Assembly: GCA_022592445.1 (NCBI GenBank)
Contig: JABYQR010000346.1
Location: 1-45,646, forward strand
Source: Cytidiella melzeri
Lineage: Eukaryota; Basidiomycota; Agaricomycetes; Polyporales; Irpicaceae
Direction: 5' to 3'
DNA: 45,646 bases
Shown here piece after piece: positions 1 through 12,567 of this stretch. The number at the start of each line of letters is the position of its first letter. The first letter of the stretch is position 1. A program made the translations under genes and the position numbers. The notes below the pieces were generated by a model that had not been told where the DNA came from, did no database searches, and worked only from the letters and a program-made list of their open reading frames with translations.

Positions 1-1540
1 TTCGACCGTGAGGAACGCTGTCGACGTCCTCGTAGACGCCTTTTTCTCGCAGTGCCTCGAGCTCCTCATGAATGGCGGCCAGCCAGTGTTCCCAGTACTC
101 TCCGCGTTCGGCTTCGGCAATTGTACGGGGGTCTTTCGCATTCGTGTCGGCGATCGGTAGTAGTGGCTTTGTGTTGGTGGATAGTGCGTGGTGGATCTGC
201 GACACGGTGGGATCGGTCAGCTCAATCTCGTGTGTGAGAGCGTTTATGCTCAGCCCCCCTCGTTCAAATACTCGAGATTGTTTTCCATATATCTTGACGG
301 CAGTTTCCGCGAACGCACGGGTCTGCCCACCGTCGGTACGGACCCTAACGGGGTACTAGGCTCATACGGAGCTTGCTCATACGGAGCGTGCTCATACGGA
401 GCGGTGAGTTCAGACGGAACTCGCCCAGACGGGGCACGAAGAGTCTCCTCAGCATACGGCTGAGGCGAGGACACATCTCTAACGGAGATACGGTCAGACC
501 CTTTTTTTTTTTGTTTTCGAATGGTACGTACTCGTGCGGCGGTTTGCCGTCGACGCTATGGTCGAGGTAGCGCCGGTTGTTCGGCATGAGTACATCGTCC
601 CATAGGGGAGGTGAGGACGCGTCGCTGTGTGTAGGCAAGGGGTTGGTGTCGTCGAGAAAAACGAGATCTCGGCGTGAGCGTATGGTGCGTGAGTCTGGGA
701 ACCACACCAAGTAGCCTTTGGCGTCTTGTGCGTAACCCACGAATCGTCCTTCTTCTCCGCGAGGTTGTATTTTGTTGAGTGCATCCGAGTCCATCTTGCG
801 ACAGATGACGCGAGTGCCAAAGACCCGGAAATGCGAGATGTCAGGATCGCGATTGTACCAGATGTGATAGGGAGTGAGATTGGGTGGTAGTGCACTAGTC
901 GCGATTCGGTTTAGGATGTGAGCGGCGCATTGCACCGCGAGTGGCCAGAAGAAATCGCCGAGCCCGCTGTCGATAAGCATGGCACGAGCCATAGACGCAA
1001 GAGACCAGTTCGTCTGCTCCGCAACTCCGTTCTGTGGCGAAGCGTCTGGCACGATTTTCTCGTATGTGATTCCCTCGCGTTCGCAGTAGGCGCGAAAGTC
1101 GCCTTGAATGAGTTCAGGCGCGTTGTCAAGTCGTAGGACCGCGAGTTGTTGTCCAGTGAATTTCTCCACCGCCACCTTGTATTTTGTGAACTCGCGTAGG
1201 GCCTCGGACCTGGATTTGAGGAATAAGGCCACTCTCCACCGAGAGTTGCAGTCCACGCATGGCATGAAGTACCTCACGCCGCCGTAGCCTGTTGGTAAGG
1301 GTCCGCATATGTCAAGATGGATTCGGAATAGAATGCGATCAGCTCTTAGATTTGAGGATTTTGGAAATGGGAGTCGTTTGATGTTGGCGCGTGCACATGT
1401 CTCGCACGGGAGGTGGTCTGCGGATTTCGGAGAGACATGGATCCCAGTGCTCCTCGGAGATAGCCCTTTAACGCCTGTATGGCCTAGTAGGCGGTGTAAA
1501 AATCCGGGGTGACTGTCCGGATTGATGTGGTGGCTGCAAG
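1..1540 (-). pseudogene. Ty1/copia pol fragment: integrase and start of reverse transcriptase
   Basis: Downstream part of the copia polyprotein, read right to left. The integrase zinc-binding region is readable near 1515-1370 (H-x3-H as HRLLGH, then C-x2-C as CETCA). The integrase core follows: VDCNSRWR, LRLDNAPEL with the second catalytic Asp, and SPQNGVAEQTN with the Glu. After a low-complexity linker with three CTCATACGGAGC repeats (359-402), about 237-1 encodes the start of RVT_2 (EYWEHWLAAIHEE, then VPHGR), cut by the window edge. The frame is broken three times: near 1500-1540, at the long A/T run near 489-502, and at a six-base G/C run near 267-275. Family identity is clear. I infer the copy is dead unless the homopolymer breaks are sequencing errors. 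Confidence 0.88.
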
Positions 1541-2805
1541 CGCGTCCGAGATGCGATCAATGAGGTGGGCGGACTTGTGAGATGGAACTGAAGTGATCCG
1601 GTCAACTAGGTCGCGTGGCAGGGGACGTACGTTCAGGCGATAAAGGTTGTTGTCGTTCAATTGCCCGGTCATTACTACGGATCCATTGAAGGTCAAGGAC
1701 AAGTTGCCGTTGTTTGTCGTTGATCCGACTCCACGGCGTTCAAGGCATCCTTGAGATATGAGATTCATCCGTGCGCCTGGAACGTGTAGGACGTCAGACA
1801 ATTTGATGGTGCCTGTTACGCTGTTGACCTCGGTTTTGAGGTACACATCGCCGACTCCAACCGCAGATGTGGTTAGTCCGGACCCGAATCCTCGGACAGT
1901 GAGAGCGTTGATGGTACGGTATGTCTTGAACACGGAGCGGTCGAAGAATATGTGCCGGTTTGCCCCAGAATCGTGGTAAACAGAGCTAGACCTATCAGAT
2001 TCGTCCGTCAGTGCTGCGTTGTGGCACTTGATGCTGTATATTGGGTCATCGTTGGTAGTGACGTTGAACGCGTAGACGCTGTCCTGAGACAGTATCACCG
2101 CGGCATTGGCGTCTACCGTGGTGTTGGTCGCGGTTGTGTCGGTTGTGTCGGCTGAGTTTACCACTGTATTCGCACTAGGGGTGTCTTTCTTTGTGAATCT
2201 CTTGGATATGTTTCGAGACTTCGTTCGTTGGGCACGTGGAAGGTGAATATCTCTGCGGAATCTCCACCACTCAGGGTATTGTCCGCATTTTCCTCCACCA
2301 TATGCCAAACAGTCCTTCAATAAATGACCTCGCGGGCTGTCGCACTCCGGGTTATCGCACCATTCAGTTGCTCGTTTAGATTTGGAACCGTCCGCTTGGC
2401 TCGCTATCGCGGCCGAGACTGCAGGGCGTTTCCGATATATCCCCGCGGTTTCATAGATCTGCGCAATAACCTCAGAATCATTCTTGGTTTGCGCCCAGTC
2501 CTCCTCCTTGATGAGTTCAATGACCTTGGATGAGGACATGGGTTTTCCAGCAGCGTACGCCTCGGCCATGTCGCTATGGAGCGAACGAGAGAACATTCGC
2601 CAGCTATTGTTGGTTGGGATGAGATCCGCGATGGTAGTGGCGAAATTGATATCAGAGAGTCGACCTGGATCTTGATCGCAGAGATCTGAGTAGATAGTTC
2701 GGATCCTGTCAACCCATTTGCTAACAATCATTTCTTCTTTGCACGTGAAACTCATGAGTTTCTGATGCAACGAGGCGGCACGGAGGTTGTTGATGGGTCG
2801 ATATT
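1484..2805 (-). pseudogene. Ty1/copia gag C-terminal part plus protease
   Basis: Continuation of the copia gag gene whose 5' part lies 23 kb away at 25974-26381. From the junction the reading frame gives RPINNLRAASLHQKLMSF and a typical copia gag (UBN2-like) helical region. A Cys/His cluster (CDNPECDSPRGH) follows, and then the aspartic protease motif YHDSGANRHIF. The gag-pre-integrase region runs toward the integrase. The frame stops at 1484, where a one-base shift is needed to enter the integrase frame. The first in-frame Met, at 2848, lies inside the inserted transposon and is not a true start. The gene is split by the KDZ insertion at 2799-2807. Confidence 0.88.
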
Positions 2806-2806
2806 C
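2799..2806. other. Target-site duplication, left copy (KDZ insertion)
   Basis: CGATATTC here is repeated at 25966-25973 on the other side of the 23.2 kb insert. Removing the insert and one copy restores the copia gag frame (EYR then PINN). The duplication is 8 bp if the transposon starts at A2807. It is 7 bp if the final C is counted as the first base of the terminus, because both inner right-hand termini end in GGTG. Confidence 0.85.
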
Positions 2807-3300
2807 ACCTATCCGTCCCGCAATCACAGCCATATGAGAGGGCATCAAACGCCCCAGCGCCGGTCCTTATCTGAGTCAGATCGTTGGATTTCGCTCACCC
2901 GTCTATAAACCCTCGTAGAATTACGCTAGATTTTGTAGATCCCACGCTATATTTTATTTGCTCCCTTCGCCACCGTGCCTGGGCTGAGTCCCCGCCCTCC
3001 GCCCTCCTGATAAGGAAAGTCCGAGCCCCCGAGGACTTTCCCCGCCCTCTCAGCGCGCCTGGGCTGAGTCCCCGCGCTCCGCCCTCCTGATAAGGCAAGT
3101 CCGAGCGCCCGAAGACTTTCCCGCCCTTTCAGCGTGCCTGGGCTGGGTCCCCGCGCTCCGCCCTCCTGATAAGGCAAGTCTGAGCGCCCGAAGACTTTCC
3201 TCGCCCTCTCATCGCGCCTGGGCTGAGTCCCCGCCCTCCGCCCTCCTGAAATGGAATGTTTGCTGCCGCCAAGGACTTTTCTCGGCCTCCCGCCTGCCAC
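2806..3300. repeat. Left terminal inverted repeat with 80-bp subterminal repeats
   Basis: The outer ~170 bases (2806-2980) are identical, inverted, to 25965 inward and to 21288 inward. They are followed by about four tandem GC-rich units of 80 bp (about 2980-3300), here in the CTGATAAGG orientation. Units contain a hairpin: GGAAAGTCC and GGACTTTCC separated by about 10 bases. Terminus plus repeats form a near-identical inverted repeat of almost 500 bp. Short open frames through the repeats are compositional and not genes. The layout suits multiple transposase-binding sites, which is inference. Confidence 0.85.
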
Positions 3301-3595
3301 CACTCACTAGTATTGCCTGCTCGCTCCCTTCCTCTGTTTTTTTTGGCTGACTTTGAAGCGATTTGGCCTCCATGCGGATCCGTACTGTGCTGCACGTGGT
3401 AGGATCCCACTTCCTTATTTGGTATGCGCGCGTAAGTCCTCATTCGCCTTTCCTTTCCTTTGCCTGCCGCCCCCCACTTTTGTGTTATCAGATATCCATT
3501 GCTGGGTCGTGTTGTTTGCCACCAAAGTGAGTGTTCCTGTATGGTCGCAATGGTTGATTTATCCTACTGATAGGCATGTACACTACAGCAGTATC

Positions 3596-6500
3596 ATGGG
3601 GAAGCGTAAGGGCGCGCTTTCCTCGAAGGTCAACGTACGTGTTTCCCAATACGGACGCTCCGTCAAGCAGTCAAAACAAATCCTCAATAAAACGGGAGCA
3701 GATGCAGCGCGTAACAACGCGCAAATACAGTCAAGATTAGCCGGTGAGCTCTACTAGTACGGGAGCTTGAGATAGGAATTCACACGCGGTTGCAGGGTTG
3801 AGCACAGAACAGCGGGAGTATCTTCACGGCAATGACTTTGCCAGCCAAGACATGGACGTGGACGCGCCGGACAAGTTCCAGGACTTGATGAACATCCCCG
3901 CAGGAGACGAGGCAACAGTAGAGTCTGGTGCAGGCGGGGAGTTGGAGATATGCCAGGAGTTGCTAGATCAGTTGCGTGTAAACCCGTGAGTTCGCGCAGT
4001 TATTTTCTGAACGTCTCCAAAAATCTTACCGTTGATTTGCCTTTGTAGGAAACGTTTTGACCCGCGTACACGGAGAGATCGTGTTCATCTTAACAACATT
4101 GCGTGGAACGAGCAAATGGAGACCCTTGTGCAAGCGTACCTGCAATGGCAATCTGACTCCCGCAACGGTATTCTTAACACAATGTCACTTGATGGAGGCA
4201 GGGTGCTCGATATCGCTGCGATGGACTTCTTCCGTACGTTGCAACATCCGTCACTTGGACATGTGGCAATACTCACCCTTGATTCATGCAGACACGTCCA
4301 CGCTGTTGGTAGAGGTCACCGACGATGCCCAATATCCCAACATTGCCATCGCAAAACGCGGCTATCTTGGAACCGCACCACGAACACCAAAAACTGCGAT
4401 AGCATTCAACGTCTTGGAAGCTTACCGCCAGCTTCATCGGGTATGCCCGAAACTCAGCGTCTATGCACAAGTTCAAGCACTGTGTCACCTCCACGGGGTA
4501 AGAGTCAGCGCATGTACACTGAATGTTTGTTGACGTGTTCGCACAGAATCCGTTCAACCGCTCATTTGTCGAGCAGTTCTCAGCAACGTTTGACGTGTAT
4601 CTCGAGATACTCCACCGGGTCGAAAGTCGTGTCAACGTGACATTGAGGCGGGACACACCAGAGTGGAGACTTCGGAACGCATGTCCCCCCTGCATGTACA
4701 CGCTCACCAATGAGCCGGACTTAGGCCTTTCCATGCTATGCTCTATGGATGGGAACAGCTCGCTCAAACTCGTTGATTCAAGTGTTCGCTGCGGAGATGT
4801 TCGTCAAGACGAACGCACACATCGCATACAAGACTTGTTGTTGACTCCGGACATGGTTGACATCTTCAAGGATGAGGTTGCCTCCTCGAGCTCCGGCAAG
4901 GTGAGTACTACGTTTGCCTCTACTGATTTGACAAAACTAGCTAATAATGTAGGCGCCAGCCGTGCAACACAATGGCGACAATGAACATCCAAGCCCCAAC
5001 CTCCTGAGCTCAGCCGACTGTGTGGAGAAGTGGCGTGCAGCTGCGCCGGAAGAACGGAAGAGGGCGTTCGCGCTATTCCATACCACAGGTGTCTTTGCGT
5101 CGTTCTGCCGCCATGGACATGCTCTGGTGTATTGCGACATGATCAGAAGCGGTGAACTGTTCGTACATCTCTCTCTCATTACTGATAACTGCTGGCTGAT
5201 AGTTGTAGACGAAAATACGCCCTAGCTGTAATTGACAGGTTGATGGCGGTTTTTGGAAGCCACATCGGGCTGGGGTATGATGTTGGATGCGACACTTCGA
5301 AGACAGTCATGTCCAGCTCCCTGCAGGCTCGCGCAGAAGATCAACATCTCCGTCTCATCGTACCAGCGTTTCATGGCCACCAGCATAACCGCCTCTGTCA
5401 ACTGGACTGGCACCCCATGTACATCAAAGGCGCTGGCAAGGAGGACTTCGAGGGTTGCGAGCGAGCGTTCAAGGACTCTAACATGCTTGCCTCCGGTACC
5501 CGCCTCTCCACTGCATTTCACCGACACCAAGCCATCGAGCAACACTGGGTGTTTCGTACCTTGGATAAACACGCGGACTCCGGTGAGTTGTTAATCGTTT
5601 ATGTCAGTCGCGTGTGAGCTGTGAGTACAACGTTTGCGCAGGGACATTTCTCTTGCATAATTACAAGCAGGCCCTCGGCATTATTCGCAAAGACGGGGCC
5701 GACTTAAGGATCCTTTCGGCCAAGCTCGGAACAACGTCGGCTGATTACATCCAGTACTTCAAAGCGGAAAAGATGTATCTTGAGGGCCTCAAGAAGGAGC
5801 CAGAGGAGGTTTCGCTTCGTTTGGAATATTTGGATACTCTTCAGGAGCTCGAAGAAGCGCAGTGAGTTGTTGACTGCCATCTCACACCCCACCGACTGAA
5901 TATTGCTAGGTACCGCGCAAGTACTGCAAGTGCTGAGCGCAAAAGGTTGGACGTTGACATGGCTACTAGGCATGTTCGTGGCGCTGCAATCACCGCCGTC
6001 AAAAACCGCTATCGTAACGCATGGAGAAAGTTGGAGGAGGCTGAAGCGCATACGGTTGCACTCGAAGAACAACTGTCTATTGGAGACCGGTGGACGTCAA
6101 CCCATCCAGAATACGTGAAAGCAATGTCCGAAATGACGATGCGGAAATACCGTCTTGCATTGGATAAACTCGAACGCCTTGTGGTTCAGCGACTTCTCGA
6201 ACTCACAAAACTCAGCATGGGCGGGATAGGTACGAGTGTATCTTACTGCAATGTACATCACTGAACCGTGATTGGCAGCGTACAAGCTTCGTGAGAAGAT
6301 AGGTCAGGCTCTGCGGACCCGCGCTGAAGCCATCCGAAAGGCATTGGACGAATACAACAAGCAAGCGTCGCTATTGAATCCGCCTAGGCCGAAGCTCCGA
6401 TGGGAAGAGCTCATTGACCTATCATCGGTGGGAGCTTTTGATCTTCTCCGGAATGCTCGTCAAGATATTCGTGAACTCAAGTGGGCTGATCCCTTGCACC

Positions 6501-7006
6501 GAGAGGCCACACGTTTGTACTTCAATATCCAGCGGGCGCAAGAAGAGCTGACTCGTTGCAACGTTGAGGTGCGCCGGATACTAACATCTATGTACGATGA
6601 ACATCTTGACTATTGGCACGCTGTTGCGCTGTCGATTATCCCAAATCCAACGCTGGCGTGCGAGCTCTCAAAGCGATGGGTTGAAAGAGATCGTATCAAC
6701 GCTTGTGTCGCTCGACGCCTTCAGCAAATTGCCTTGCTCCCCGGATTTTCTGGAGCACTCGAAATCGGACAGCGAGTCGGTCGCAACTATTCTTCTGGCA
6801 AAATTGTCCCTGCTCCGGCTTGGGCAATGGCCCTAGGAATACGTACAGAAGATGCAGAGTGGGTGGAGGTAGATGCTACACTGGTCACGACAAATGACCA
6901 TGACGAAGACGATGACGACGACGACGCTGAGCCATTGGAGGCTCCAAGTAATACAGAGACCGCCGAAGCTCTCGTAGACTTTATAGATAGGCTGGAAATC
7001 TCGTAA
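3596..7006 (+). CDS. KDZ transposase (intact, ten exons)
   Basis: I read ten exons: 3596-3743, 3796-3985, 4049-4233, 4292-4497, 4547-4900, 4953-5158, 5209-5582, 5642-5861, 5910-6229 and 6279-7006. All join in frame and give 976 aa, within the usual KDZ size as I know it. Introns are 48-63 bp, with branch-point-like sites in several. Family landmarks are CPPC at about 289-292, MDGNSSLK (Asp ~311), GYDVGCD (Asp ~454), the FHGHQHN block and GCER (Glu ~514). The three acidic residues are the expected RNase H-fold catalytic set. The C-terminal half is helical and ends in an acidic stretch (EDDDDDDAE). The start is the ATG before GKRKG at 3596; the frame is open upstream, but that region is subterminal DNA. 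Expected role: cut-and-paste movement of this element. It looks functional. Confidence 0.85.
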
Positions 7007-8135
7007 CATACATTGTACTTAAGGAGATCATGCATTCTAACTTTGCTCGAGAACCGACTGTCCTGTAGTACGCGCAAACCAAGCAAGTGGAAATCGCAAC
7101 ACCGAAAGCTTGCAGAGCGTCAACAATCGTAACAGATGGTTTTCTAAGGTGCTTTGTGTGACTACAAAAGAAGTTAAGTAGATTGTAAGGTGGTAACACA
7201 ACTCTACTAGTGTTTGAAAGTCTGTTTATAACTCAGCGGTTAGACACTTGCAATTTTTTCACGCAGCGTGAATGCACCGGCAAACTCCGAGGTCGCGCTC
7301 ACTGCCATATTCCGTCAATCGTGCTCGGATTTTTTTCGGTGACGTCCCCGCACCCGCGCTCACTGTTCAAGGTAGTGAGCACACTGTGGTACAGATACAC
7401 GGCTTCCTCTTCGAATCTCATCATTCTTTTAGGTAGCGTATAGCAAAACGATGCGCTGAATTCGAAAATGAAGCCCGATTCCAAAAATACGCAAGGGATC
7501 TTGGAGTACAGCTGAATCTATTGCGGCCAAAGAGGTACATACACTTCTGTATAATCATTGACTGTAGAAAAACGGTAGTAGCATTGGGACAATGTTAGTA
7601 AGCATATAGGCACTGTGTTCAGAATGATACATTGTTATTTGTGACGCGGAAATATGCGTCACACAACAAGCACGGTGAGCACTGGGGCGATGTAGCTACA
7701 CATTGTTGTAGCTCCCGAATTAAATAGAACTACGTACAGAAAGTGTTTCCCCAGCTGTATAGACAAACTTGACGGCACCCGATTGCGTTAATAGCGGCTT
7801 GATCGGTTGTGGTACACCCACCTACCTCCTGCCTTCCGGAATGTACTAAGTGCCCTCCCCCCGCGTGAATTTTGCGTGAATCTTCAGGGAAGCTATGCCG
7901 TCGTGTAGAGAACACTTTAAGCTATCCGTAGATATATTTACTTCCCCCCCGCCGCCAAAACTCGTGCATCAATGGGGCGGGGAATGTGAGCAACGCAAAA
8001 CTGGCTTGCTCACATACGGATATATGGTTGTATAGGTTCCTACAAGCTACAGAATAATAAACTACTTTCATGACAGTGTTCTACATGTATTATATGTGCC
8101 ATAGATCACTTTATTCGAAGGGGATCGAAGAAATA
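7007..8135. other. Noncoding stretch after the transposase, left arm
   Basis: Only short unconvincing open frames are present (61-99 codons, identical in both arms because of the palindrome). It carries a GC-rich run near 7860-7980. The inverse complement of a 30-bp sequence that recurs at 21289-21318 lies at 7292-7321. No gene or RNA is recognised. Confidence 0.6.
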
Positions 8136-8240
8136 TCAGTCCAGATACATGGAAAGTACTCTGGAAGACCGGAATGTACAGGATTTAGTACTGCGCTCCT
8201 TGAACTGGCTTCGCTTGAGGCTTTCAGCATACCTGACTCG
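8136..8240. other. Palindrome spacer (105 bp)
   Basis: This is the only unpaired sequence at the symmetry centre. The arms end at AGAAATA (8135) and TATTTCTTCG (8241). The spacer could form the loop of a very long hairpin. It has no recognisable motif and could record how the mirror arose, for example a fold-back or end-joining event. Confidence 0.9.
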
Positions 8241-9369
8241 TATTTCTTCGATCCCCTTCGAATAAAGTGATCTATGGCACATATAATACATGTAGAACAC
8301 TGTCATGAAAGTAGTTTATTATTCTGTAGCTTGTAGGAACCTATACAACCATATATCCGTATGTGAGCAAGCCAGTTTTGCGTTGCTCACATTCCCCGCC
8401 CCATTGATGCACGAGTTTTGGCGGCGGGGGGGAAGTAAATATATCTACGGATAGCTTAAAGTGTTCTCTACACGACGGCATAGCTTCCCTGAAGATTCAC
8501 GCAAAATTCACGCGGGGGGAGGGCACTTAGTACATTCCGGAAGGCAGGAGGTAGGTGGGTGTACCACAACCGATCAAGCCGCTATTAACGCAATCGGGTG
8601 CCGTCAAGTTTGTCTATACAGCTGGGGAAACACTTTCTGTACGTAGTTCTATTTAATTCGGGAGCTACAACAATGTGTAGCTACATCGCCCCAGTGCTCA
8701 CCGTGCTTGTTGTGTGACGCATATTTCCGCGTCACAAATAACAATGTATCATTCTGAACACAGTGCCTATATGCTTACTAACATTGTCCCAATGCTACTA
8801 CCGTTTTTCTACAGTCAATGATTATACAGAAGTGTATGTACCTCTTTGGCCGCAATAGATTCAGCTGTACTCCAAGATCCCTTGCGTATTTTTGGAATCG
8901 GGCTTCATTTTCGAATTCAGCGCATCGTTTTGCTATACGCTACCTAAAAGAATGATGAGATTCGAAGAGGAAGCCGTGTATCTGTACCACAGTGTGCTCA
9001 CTACCTTGAACAGTGAGCGCGGGTGCGGGGACGTCACCGAAAAAAATCCGAGCACGATTGACGGAATATGGCAGTGAGCGCGACCTCGGAGTTTGCCGGT
9101 GCATTCACGCTGCGTGAAAAAATTGCAAGTGTCTAACCGCTGAGTTATAAACAGACTTTCAAACACTAGTAGAGTTGTGTTACCACCTTACAATCTACTT
9201 AACTTCTTTTGTAGTCACACAAAGCACCTTAGAAAACCATCTGTTACGATTGTTGACGCTCTGCAAGCTTTCGGTGTTGCGATTTCCACTTGCTTGGTTT
9301 GCGCGTACTACAGGACAGTCGGTTCTCGAGCAAAGTTAGAATGCATGATCTCCTTAAGTACAATGTATG
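8241..9369. other. Noncoding stretch after the transposase, right arm
   Basis: Exact mirror of 7007-8135, lying between the spacer and the stop codon of the mirrored transposase gene. It contains the 30-bp sequence at 9055-9084 that reappears next to the internal terminus at 21289. No gene is supported. Confidence 0.6.
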
Positions 9370-12300
9370 TTACGAGATTTCCAGCCTATCTATAAAGTCT
9401 ACGAGAGCTTCGGCGGTCTCTGTATTACTTGGAGCCTCCAATGGCTCAGCGTCGTCGTCGTCATCGTCTTCGTCATGGTCATTTGTCGTGACCAGTGTAG
9501 CATCTACCTCCACCCACTCTGCATCTTCTGTACGTATTCCTAGGGCCATTGCCCAAGCCGGAGCAGGGACAATTTTGCCAGAAGAATAGTTGCGACCGAC
9601 TCGCTGTCCGATTTCGAGTGCTCCAGAAAATCCGGGGAGCAAGGCAATTTGCTGAAGGCGTCGAGCGACACAAGCGTTGATACGATCTCTTTCAACCCAT
9701 CGCTTTGAGAGCTCGCACGCCAGCGTTGGATTTGGGATAATCGACAGCGCAACAGCGTGCCAATAGTCAAGATGTTCATCGTACATAGATGTTAGTATCC
9801 GGCGCACCTCAACGTTGCAACGAGTCAGCTCTTCTTGCGCCCGCTGGATATTGAAGTACAAACGTGTGGCCTCTCGGTGCAAGGGATCAGCCCACTTGAG
9901 TTCACGAATATCTTGACGAGCATTCCGGAGAAGATCAAAAGCTCCCACCGATGATAGGTCAATGAGCTCTTCCCATCGGAGCTTCGGCCTAGGCGGATTC
10001 AATAGCGACGCTTGCTTGTTGTATTCGTCCAATGCCTTTCGGATGGCTTCAGCGCGGGTCCGCAGAGCCTGACCTATCTTCTCACGAAGCTTGTACGCTG
10101 CCAATCACGGTTCAGTGATGTACATTGCAGTAAGATACACTCGTACCTATCCCGCCCATGCTGAGTTTTGTGAGTTCGAGAAGTCGCTGAACCACAAGGC
10201 GTTCGAGTTTATCCAATGCAAGACGGTATTTCCGCATCGTCATTTCGGACATTGCTTTCACGTATTCTGGATGGGTTGACGTCCACCGGTCTCCAATAGA
10301 CAGTTGTTCTTCGAGTGCAACCGTATGCGCTTCAGCCTCCTCCAACTTTCTCCATGCGTTACGATAGCGGTTTTTGACGGCGGTGATTGCAGCGCCACGA
10401 ACATGCCTAGTAGCCATGTCAACGTCCAACCTTTTGCGCTCAGCACTTGCAGTACTTGCGCGGTACCTAGCAATATTCAGTCGGTGGGGTGTGAGATGGC
10501 AGTCAACAACTCACTGCGCTTCTTCGAGCTCCTGAAGAGTATCCAAATATTCCAAACGAAGCGAAACCTCCTCTGGCTCCTTCTTGAGGCCCTCAAGATA
10601 CATCTTTTCCGCTTTGAAGTACTGGATGTAATCAGCCGACGTTGTTCCGAGCTTGGCCGAAAGGATCCTTAAGTCGGCCCCGTCTTTGCGAATAATGCCG
10701 AGGGCCTGCTTGTAATTATGCAAGAGAAATGTCCCTGCGCAAACGTTGTACTCACAGCTCACACGCGACTGACATAAACGATTAACAACTCACCGGAGTC
10801 CGCGTGTTTATCCAAGGTACGAAACACCCAGTGTTGCTCGATGGCTTGGTGTCGGTGAAATGCAGTGGAGAGGCGGGTACCGGAGGCAAGCATGTTAGAG
10901 TCCTTGAACGCTCGCTCGCAACCCTCGAAGTCCTCCTTGCCAGCGCCTTTGATGTACATGGGGTGCCAGTCCAGTTGACAGAGGCGGTTATGCTGGTGGC
11001 CATGAAACGCTGGTACGATGAGACGGAGATGTTGATCTTCTGCGCGAGCCTGCAGGGAGCTGGACATGACTGTCTTCGAAGTGTCGCATCCAACATCATA
11101 CCCCAGCCCGATGTGGCTTCCAAAAACCGCCATCAACCTGTCAATTACAGCTAGGGCGTATTTTCGTCTACAACTATCAGCCAGCAGTTATCAGTAATGA
11201 GAGAGAGATGTACGAACAGTTCACCGCTTCTGATCATGTCGCAATACACCAGAGCATGTCCATGGCGGCAGAACGACGCAAAGACACCTGTGGTATGGAA
11301 TAGCGCGAACGCCCTCTTCCGTTCTTCCGGCGCAGCTGCACGCCACTTCTCCACACAGTCGGCTGAGCTCAGGAGGTTGGGGCTTGGATGTTCATTGTCG
11401 CCATTGTGTTGCACGGCTGGCGCCTACATTATTAGCTAGTTTTGTCAAATCAGTAGAGGCAAACGTAGTACTCACCTTGCCGGAGCTCGAGGAGGCAACC
11501 TCATCCTTGAAGATGTCAACCATGTCCGGAGTCAACAACAAGTCTTGTATGCGATGTGTGCGTTCGTCTTGACGAACATCTCCGCAGCGAACACTTGAAT
11601 CAACGAGTTTGAGCGAGCTGTTCCCATCCATAGAGCATAGCATGGAAAGGCCTAAGTCCGGCTCATTGGTGAGCGTGTACATGCAGGGGGGACATGCGTT
11701 CCGAAGTCTCCACTCTGGTGTGTCCCGCCTCAATGTCACGTTGACACGACTTTCGACCCGGTGGAGTATCTCGAGATACACGTCAAACGTTGCTGAGAAC
11801 TGCTCGACAAATGAGCGGTTGAACGGATTCTGTGCGAACACGTCAACAAACATTCAGTGTACATGCGCTGACTCTTACCCCGTGGAGGTGACACAGTGCT
11901 TGAACTTGTGCATAGACGCTGAGTTTCGGGCATACCCGATGAAGCTGGCGGTAAGCTTCCAAGACGTTGAATGCTATCGCAGTTTTTGGTGTTCGTGGTG
12001 CGGTTCCAAGATAGCCGCGTTTTGCGATGGCAATGTTGGGATATTGGGCATCGTCGGTGACCTCTACCAACAGCGTGGACGTGTCTGCATGAATCAAGGG
12101 TGAGTATTGCCACATGTCCAAGTGACGGATGTTGCAACGTACGGAAGAAGTCCATCGCAGCGATATCGAGCACCCTGCCTCCATCAAGTGACATTGTGTT
12201 AAGAATACCGTTGCGGGAGTCAGATTGCCATTGCAGGTACGCTTGCACAAGGGTCTCCATTTGCTCGTTCCACGCAATGTTGTTAAGATGAACACGATCT

Positions 12301-12562
12301 CTCCGTGTACGCGGGTCAAAACGTTTCCTACAAAGGCAAATCAACGGTAAGATTTTTGGAGACGTTCAGAAAATAACTGCGCGAACTCACGGGTTTACAC
12401 GCAACTGATCTAGCAACTCCTGGCATATCTCCAACTCCCCGCCTGCACCAGACTCTACTGTTGCCTCGTCTCCTGCGGGGATGTTCATCAAGTCCTGGAA
12501 CTTGTCCGGCGCGTCCACGTCCATGTCTTGGCTGGCAAAGTCATTGCCGTGAAGATACTCCC

Positions 12563-12567
12563 GCTGT
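12563..12567. other. Gypsy target-site duplication, left copy
   Basis: GCTGT immediately before the 5' LTR is repeated at 20280-20284 after the 3' LTR. The undisturbed site in the left palindrome arm is AACAGC at 3808-3813, which confirms a 5-bp duplication. Confidence 0.95.

Larger units (their letters stand above)
2806..8135 (+). repeat. Left arm of the giant palindrome
   Basis: This 5.33 kb arm runs from the left terminus to AGAAATA at 8135. Its reverse complement is 8241-12567 plus 20285-21288 once the gypsy insert is removed. Paired positions add up to 16376 inside the gypsy site and to 24093/24094 outside it. The one difference noticed is a missing G in a G run of a subterminal repeat near 3120. 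Every translated exon block is identical between the arms. Confidence 0.95.

Noticed and set aside
2895..3443. Overlapping Gly/Arg-rich open frames in the terminal repeats
   Set aside because: They follow the GC-rich 80-bp repeats, recur at all three termini with frame changes, and have no start context or domain.
7920..8460. Inverted pattern around 8188 as a terminator hairpin or CRISPR-like repeat
   Set aside because: The pairing continues for more than 5 kb on each side, so it is the centre of the large mirror and not a local signal.
7730..8646. Identical 61-codon frames on both sides of the palindrome centre, and similar short frames nearby
   Set aside because: Their identity is due to the palindrome, not selection. 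They have no coding features.
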